Positions 24,529 through 26,330 of a DNA stretch of 26,330 nt are shown piece by piece; the stretch's first letter is position 1; every line of letters starts with the position of its first letter. The notes under the pieces were generated by a model. It searched no databases and was not told the DNA's origin. It saw nothing but the letters and a program-made list of their open reading frames with translations. Position numbers and translations under genes: made by a program. Location of the stretch: the IMG/VR virus record IMGVR_UViG_3300020442_004553, positions 1 to 26,330 of that record. The stretch is one strand, 5' to 3'. Origin of the DNA: a virus.

Positions 24529-25302
24529 TCAAATAACTCTTGACTTCTCGTGCCCAACGCGAATGCGAGGATCACACCAGATATCAAATCCTGCTTCCTT
24601 TGCATCCAAACAGAATGATACATCTTCTCCGCACATATCCTGAACCTCTCCAGATTCAAAGACTTGCATCTTAGGAGCAAACCAAGGATAAGGCATACCC
24701 TTGTCCTCAAAGACACCGTGCTTGATCAACAACCATCCAAAACCAGTGTAGTCCACAGTAAAGGGTTTACGACGCTTTTGAATCGTCTCAACGGTTTCAT
24801 GGTTCATTACACCACCATTGTTACGGAAGTCATCTTCTTCCAACCAGTGAGCAACAGAGGTCGTTACACCATCTTCAGTTGCATACCAACCACCAGCAAT
24901 ATCCTTATCTACAAGAATCAACTGCCAGAACTTTTCAGTATTAAAAACAATATCTGAGTCAATCCACAGTTGATAATCATACTTCAGTCTTCCATCCCAG
25001 GGAATCTGATCGGGTCCACGCAAGACGTTAGCACCAAGACACTTGCAACGTGCAAAGTTTACCATCGAAGAATAATCTTGCGAAATTTGGATACTGGCGC
25101 CAGCCTGTACCAAGTCAAAGCAAAGTTGTACGAAGTTCTTTAGATAAACATAAGAAACTCCTCTACCTGGCAAGCAGAACACGATCGACTTCCCCCGCAC
25201 CATCTCTTTGGCTTTGTCATAATCCCATTCTTGTTTTTTGGGGGTCATTGCCTGAGCAGCGGCAATTGGTGATTTTGCCTTTACTGTAAATCCTTTAGTC
25301 AT
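24529..25302 (-). CDS. GT-A-fold glycosyltransferase, 257 residues
   Basis: The sequence shows a GT-A pattern: a hydrophobic strand 'SIVFCLPGRG' (39-48), 'YDYQLWIDSDIVF' (108-120) with the D-x-D metal-binding motif at 115-117, 'DYTGFGWLLIKHGVFE' (184-199) as the acceptor-side strand, 'CGEDVSFC' (224-231) with the expected acidic catalytic pair, and His251 in 'IRVGHEKS', the usual place of the third metal ligand. Such enzymes transfer a sugar from a nucleotide-sugar donor; the acceptor here cannot be read, and could be host surface glycan, a virion protein or modified DNA. The ATG at 25302 has no strong Shine-Dalgarno sequence; Met19 and Met34 are possible alternatives, but the conserved fold begins near residue 38 in any case. 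A near-consensus sigma-70 promoter lies just upstream. Two 1-nt overlaps and a 1-nt gap link it to the three genes after it. Confidence 0.85.
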   Translation of the reverse strand: MTKGFTVKAKSPIAAAQAMTPKKQEWDYDKAKEMVRGKSIVFCLPGRGVSYVYLKNFVQLCFDLVQAGASIQISQDYSSMVNFARCKCLGANVLRGPDQIPWDGRLKYDYQLWIDSDIVFNTEKFWQLILVDKDIAGGWYATEDGVTTSVAHWLEEDDFRNNGGVMNHETVETIQKRRKPFTVDYTGFGWLLIKHGVFEDKGMPYPWFAPKMQVFESGEVQDMCGEDVSFCLDAKEAGFDIWCDPRIRVGHEKSRVI

Positions 25303-25324
25303 AGTTGAAATCGTTTACATCACT

Positions 25325-25353
25325 ATCATACGACACTATCTATAAGATGTCAA
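25325..25353 (-). promoter_or_regulatory. strong sigma-70-type promoter for the glycosyltransferase block
   Basis: On the minus strand TTGACA (25348-25353) is followed by a 17-bp spacer and TATGAT (25325-25330): a perfect -35, optimal spacing and five of six -10 bases. Transcription would start near 25318, giving a leader of about 16 nt before the ATG at 25302. The -35 box overlaps the TGA stop of the AbrB-like gene. The 7-mer GATAGTG occurs twice with a 13-bp period across the spacer and -10 and could be a regulator site. Confidence 0.75.
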
Positions 25354-25526
25354 GAAATCTCTTTCTGCTCTGTGAGTATTACATCACCACCATCAATCTC
25401 TAACCGCAACTTCGTACCTTCGTACCATGCAAGGTCATTCACAACCCATTCAGGCAACTGCAGAGTATACTCATCAGTTACAGGATCGACCTCTACGGTT
25501 AAAATATCTCCGGAATTTTTTTGCAT
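25350..25526 (-). CDS. AbrB/MazE-like small protein, 58 residues (possible DNA-binding regulator)
   Basis: The gene is too short for a default gene call. The protein starts MQKNSGDILTVEVDPVTDEY and continues 'TLQLPEWVVNDLAWYEGTKL', then 'EIDGGDVILTE'. The order beta strand, 'LP..V...L.W.EG..L', beta strand with a 'GG.VIL' ending is the SpoVT-AbrB/MazE swapped-hairpin pattern, in which two chains form one DNA-binding barrel. A 12-bp perfect palindrome lies five bases before the ATG, consistent with autoregulation. The Shine-Dalgarno sequence is weak (GAAAG directly before the ATG). Similar short proteins are common in T4-like cyanophages and need not bind DNA; family assignment is moderate. 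Confidence 0.75.
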   Translation of the reverse strand: MQKNSGDILTVEVDPVTDEYTLQLPEWVVNDLAWYEGTKLRLEIDGGDVILTEQKEIS

Positions 25527-25530
25527 CTTT

Positions 25531-25542
25531 CAAGAATTCTTG
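25531..25542. promoter_or_regulatory. 12-bp perfect palindrome, candidate operator
   Basis: CAAGAATTCTTG is its own reverse complement. It lies between the AbrB-like start codon and the promoter-like sequences on both strands; its right end overlaps the -35 hexamer of the plus-strand candidate. Position fits an operator for a dimeric regulator; no binding evidence exists in the sequence itself. Confidence 0.45.
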
Positions 25543-25568
25543 TCTTGTTTTTATATAGCAAATATAAA
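25540..25568 (+). promoter_or_regulatory. plus-strand sigma-70-like promoter candidate, divergent from the AbrB-like gene
   Basis: TTGTCT (25540-25545), a 17-bp spacer and TATAAA (25563-25568) form a candidate with four and five of six consensus bases. A transcript would begin near 25575 and run toward the hairpin and T tract at 25656-25698. It overlaps the minus-strand candidate promoter and the palindrome, so both directions could be controlled together. A/T richness makes a chance match possible. Confidence 0.35.
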
Positions 25569-25580
25569 ATTCTAAATGAA
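25552..25580 (-). promoter_or_regulatory. weak sigma-70-like promoter for the AbrB-like gene
   Basis: On the minus strand TTCATT (25575-25580) is spaced by 17 bp from TATATA (25552-25557). Each hexamer matches the consensus only partly (three and four of six), but the spacing is optimal and the site lies just upstream of the 12-bp palindrome and the AbrB-like gene. The stretch is A/T-rich, so chance matches are likely. Confidence 0.35.
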
Positions 25581-25591
25581 CCTTTTGATAC

Positions 25592-25612
25592 ATTTTTTTG
25601 CGCGAAAAAAAT
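25592..25612. repeat. A/T inverted repeat with GCGCG loop
   Basis: ATTTTTTT (25592-25599), GCGCG (25600-25604) and AAAAAAAT (25605-25612) form an 8-bp self-complementary arm pair around a G/C loop. It lies within the intergenic region. It could bend DNA or form a weak hairpin; without G/C in the stem it is a poor terminator. Confidence 0.5.
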
Positions 25613-25655
25613 TTTGTACCCCCTGTGTAAATCAAAGGCGTTTTATATTACTCTC

Positions 25656-25698
25656 GCGATCTGGGTCGTTTATAGCTTATAGGGACCCATCGCTTTTT
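25656..25698 (+). terminator. rho-independent terminator-like hairpin, plus strand
   Basis: GCGAT (25656-25660) pairs with ATCGC (25689-25693), and GGGTC (25663-25667) pairs with GACCC (25684-25688). Two G-U pairs and TATA/TATA around a GCT loop extend the stem; CT and a single G are bulged. TTTTT follows directly at 25694-25698. On the minus strand the hairpin is not followed by T's, so the direction is plus, opposite to all nearby genes. Confidence 0.55.
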
Positions 25699-25705
25699 AA
25701 CATCA

Positions 25706-25723
25706 GGGGGCGGAAAACCCCCC
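25706..25723. repeat. GC-rich inverted repeat
   Basis: GGGGG (25706-25710) and CCCCCC (25718-25723) flank a short CGGAAAA loop. No T tract follows on either strand, so it is not a classical terminator, though it may stop or stall transcription leaving the 71-residue gene on the minus strand. Confidence 0.45.
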
Positions 25724-25746
25724 GACTGTGTAACACGAACGAATGG

Positions 25747-25766
25747 TGCTCAGAGTTCGCTGAGCA
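25747..25766 (-). repeat. 7-bp-stem hairpin spanning the stop codon of the 71-residue gene
   Basis: TGCTCAG and CTGAGCA pair around a six-base loop. The arms cover the last codons and the TGA of the gene ending at 25750. No T tract follows. It may protect a 3' end or be part of a weak terminator. Confidence 0.4.
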
Positions 25767-25965
25767 TCTCATCCATTTCGTCGCGATCGATCGCTGGATC
25801 ATCCCACCGTAGACCGTCGCCGTTGGTTTCACCGAATGCCTGCAGGTAGGGGATCAGGTGATCGTATCCGCTGTGCCCATAGACGCGGGCGGTTCGGTAG
25901 AGTGCCTCATCGTTTCCGATCCAGAGGGAAGCGCACCAGGTCTCCCAGTTTGCCCATCCGTTCAT
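25750..25965 (-). CDS. small phage protein of the NWETW type, 71 residues, unknown function
   Basis: The protein begins MNGWANWETWCASLWIGNDE and ends in an acidic 'DRDEMDEMLSEL' tail. The opening 'NWETW...LWI.NDE.LY' pattern is that of a widespread family of short phage proteins of unknown function. AGGAG at 25973-25977, seven bases before the ATG, fixes the start; a longer frame to 26154 upstream would read through the intergenic gap and is rejected. G+C is clearly higher than in the baseplate genes. It lies downstream of the partial gene on the same strand, with a 76-bp gap. Confidence 0.8.
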   Translation of the reverse strand: MNGWANWETWCASLWIGNDEALYRTARVYGHSGYDHLIPYLQAFGETNGDGLRWDDPAIDRDEMDEMLSEL

Positions 25966-25972
25966 GCTGTCG

Positions 25973-25977
25973 CTCCT
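25973..25977 (-). promoter_or_regulatory. ribosome binding site AGGAG deciding the start of the 71-residue gene
   Basis: A perfect AGGAG with 7-nt spacing selects the ATG at 25965 over the much longer upstream frame, which has no such site at its first ATG (26154). Confidence 0.7.
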
Positions 25978-26041
25978 GTGTGGTTGACTCCCATATGATA
26001 CAGCCGGGGGGAGGCAGCACCCCACGAATTGTACCGGTCGC

Positions 26042-26330
26042 TCAGGCGGCACATGCTGGTTTAAACTTAGTGTTGGCGAAGTTAGCAACACTGAAGAGTT
26101 GACGATTGACCAACTTAAATGTGCCGAACCGTGATCCCATAACGTAACCCTCACCGTTGATCATTTCACCGTTCAGGTATGCTTCGGGTCCGTTCAGTTG
26201 ACGACACTGAGCAAGCAGTTCTTCCTTCAAATAGATAACCAAACCGTAGAGGTGCATTAGTGACTCTTTGCCAAGGAAATCATCGTTTGTGAGTGGATAA
26301 CCCTCACGCAGGGAACGGTTTACATTCTGC
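26042..26330 (-). CDS. partial gene, C-terminal part of an unidentified protein (5' end beyond window)
   Basis: The frame is open from the window edge to the TGA at 26042, giving at least 96 residues. An internal ATG at 26257 is not a convincing start, because the codons before it (encoding 'REGYPLTNDDFLGKESLMHL') read as normal protein and there is no Shine-Dalgarno sequence there. Visible features are a helix with 'YLKEELLAQCRQLNG', a Gly-rich turn 'MINGEGYVMGSRFGTF' and a hydrophobic 'KFKPACAA' end. No family is recognised. G+C content is high, like its neighbour. Whether this is phage accessory DNA of foreign origin cannot be decided from the fragment. Confidence 0.65.
   Translation of the reverse strand, partial: QNVNRSLREGYPLTNDDFLGKESLMHLYGLVIYLKEELLAQCRQLNGPEAYLNGEMINGEGYVMGSRFGTFKLVNRQLFSVANFANTKFKPACAA

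Larger units (their letters stand above)
25575..25699 (+). ncRNA. candidate short non-coding transcript (hypothetical)
   Basis: This stretch is bounded by a plus-strand promoter candidate and a terminator-like hairpin with a T tract. It contains an 8-bp A/T inverted repeat with a GCGCG loop near its start. The only open frame through it (ATG at 25576) reads straight through the terminator and has no Shine-Dalgarno sequence, so it is not convincing as coding. A short RNA of roughly 125 nt on the strand opposite to every neighbouring gene is therefore possible. Nothing in the sequence shows that it is transcribed. Confidence 0.25.

Noticed and set aside
24528-24716. N-terminal extension of the 55-residue gene inside the glycosyltransferase gene
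   Set aside because: It lies fully out of frame within a well-supported GT-A gene, has no ribosome binding site, and its Cys/Leu/Arg-rich sequence lacks the character of the downstream conserved part.
25372-25575. Plus-strand open frame opposite the AbrB-like gene
   Set aside because: The minus-strand 58-residue frame has a recognisable fold pattern; the plus-strand product does not.
25656-25693. tRNA or tRNA-like element
   Set aside because: The hairpin has no T-arm consensus (GGTTCGAATC type), no anticodon arm and no acceptor end; it is a single stem-loop followed by a T tract.
25836-26102. Plus-strand open frame of 88 residues in the GC-rich right end
   Set aside because: It is antisense to two genes, has an Arg-rich composition typical of a shadow frame, and no ribosome binding site.
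25966-26154. N-terminal extension of the 71-residue NWETW-type gene
   Set aside because: AGGAG with 7-nt spacing marks the internal ATG at 25965; the extension crosses the intergenic gap and overlaps the end of the upstream gene in another frame.
1-26330. CRISPR array, insertion sequence, integrase or attachment sites
   Set aside because: No evenly spaced direct repeats, transposase or recombinase motifs, or long terminal inverted repeats were found on reading both strands.

Overview
The window reads as the tail/baseplate region of a T4-like marine myovirus, most probably a cyanophage infecting Synechococcus or Prochlorococcus. Three lines of evidence support this. The adjacent homologues of T4 baseplate wedge proteins gp25, gp6, gp7 and gp8 occur in T4 order. 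T4-type late promoter sequences (TATAAATA) lie in front of them. Two giant, beta-rich, Gly/Ser/Thr-rich virion proteins of the kind seen in marine cyanomyoviruses dominate the window. All well-supported genes lie on the minus strand, so the biological reading direction is right to left. No photosynthesis genes, tRNAs, integrase or CRISPR array are visible.

Right end (about 25540-26330): a GC-rich segment (58% G+C in a hand-counted 60-base line, against 25% in a line inside the giant gene) holds a partial gene open to the window edge and a 71-residue phage protein. It is followed by about 200 bp of dense intergenic structure: a long hairpin ending in a T tract on the plus strand, two further inverted repeats, a 12-bp palindrome and overlapping divergent promoter-like sequences. 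This is the least explained part of the window and the best place to look for something undescribed.

23555-25526: a short accessory block containing an AbrB/MazE-like 58-residue protein, a near-consensus sigma-70 promoter (TTGACA, 17 bp, TATGAT), a GT-A glycosyltransferase, a 55-residue protein, a 47-residue very basic protein and a 220-residue protein with a possible ATP-grasp-like pattern. The last four genes are chained by 1-nt gaps or 1-nt overlaps, so they are probably translationally coupled.

451-23504: the late baseplate operon. gp25 and gp6 are of ordinary size. The gene in gp7 position encodes 3971 residues; only its first ~280 residues resemble T4 gp7, and the rest is a long chain of recurring beta modules plus a YHYH-type domain whose signature histidines are replaced. 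gp8 is recognisable at its core and C-terminus but carries two insertions. A 2402-residue DUF4815-type protein follows. The same small modules recur in the gp7-like protein, gp8 and the DUF4815 protein, suggesting that cassettes spread among physically neighbouring wedge components.

Left end (1-449): two small proteins, a perfect late promoter embedded in the stop codon of the second, and the first codons of a further gene that runs off the window.

How the parts work together: gp25, gp6, gp7-like and gp8 would build the baseplate wedges, and the DUF4815 protein and the long C-terminal part of the gp7-like protein would form peripheral baseplate or fibre-like extensions. The right-hand block looks like an earlier-expressed accessory module driven by host sigma-70. 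All functional calls rest on recalled family patterns, not on database searches.
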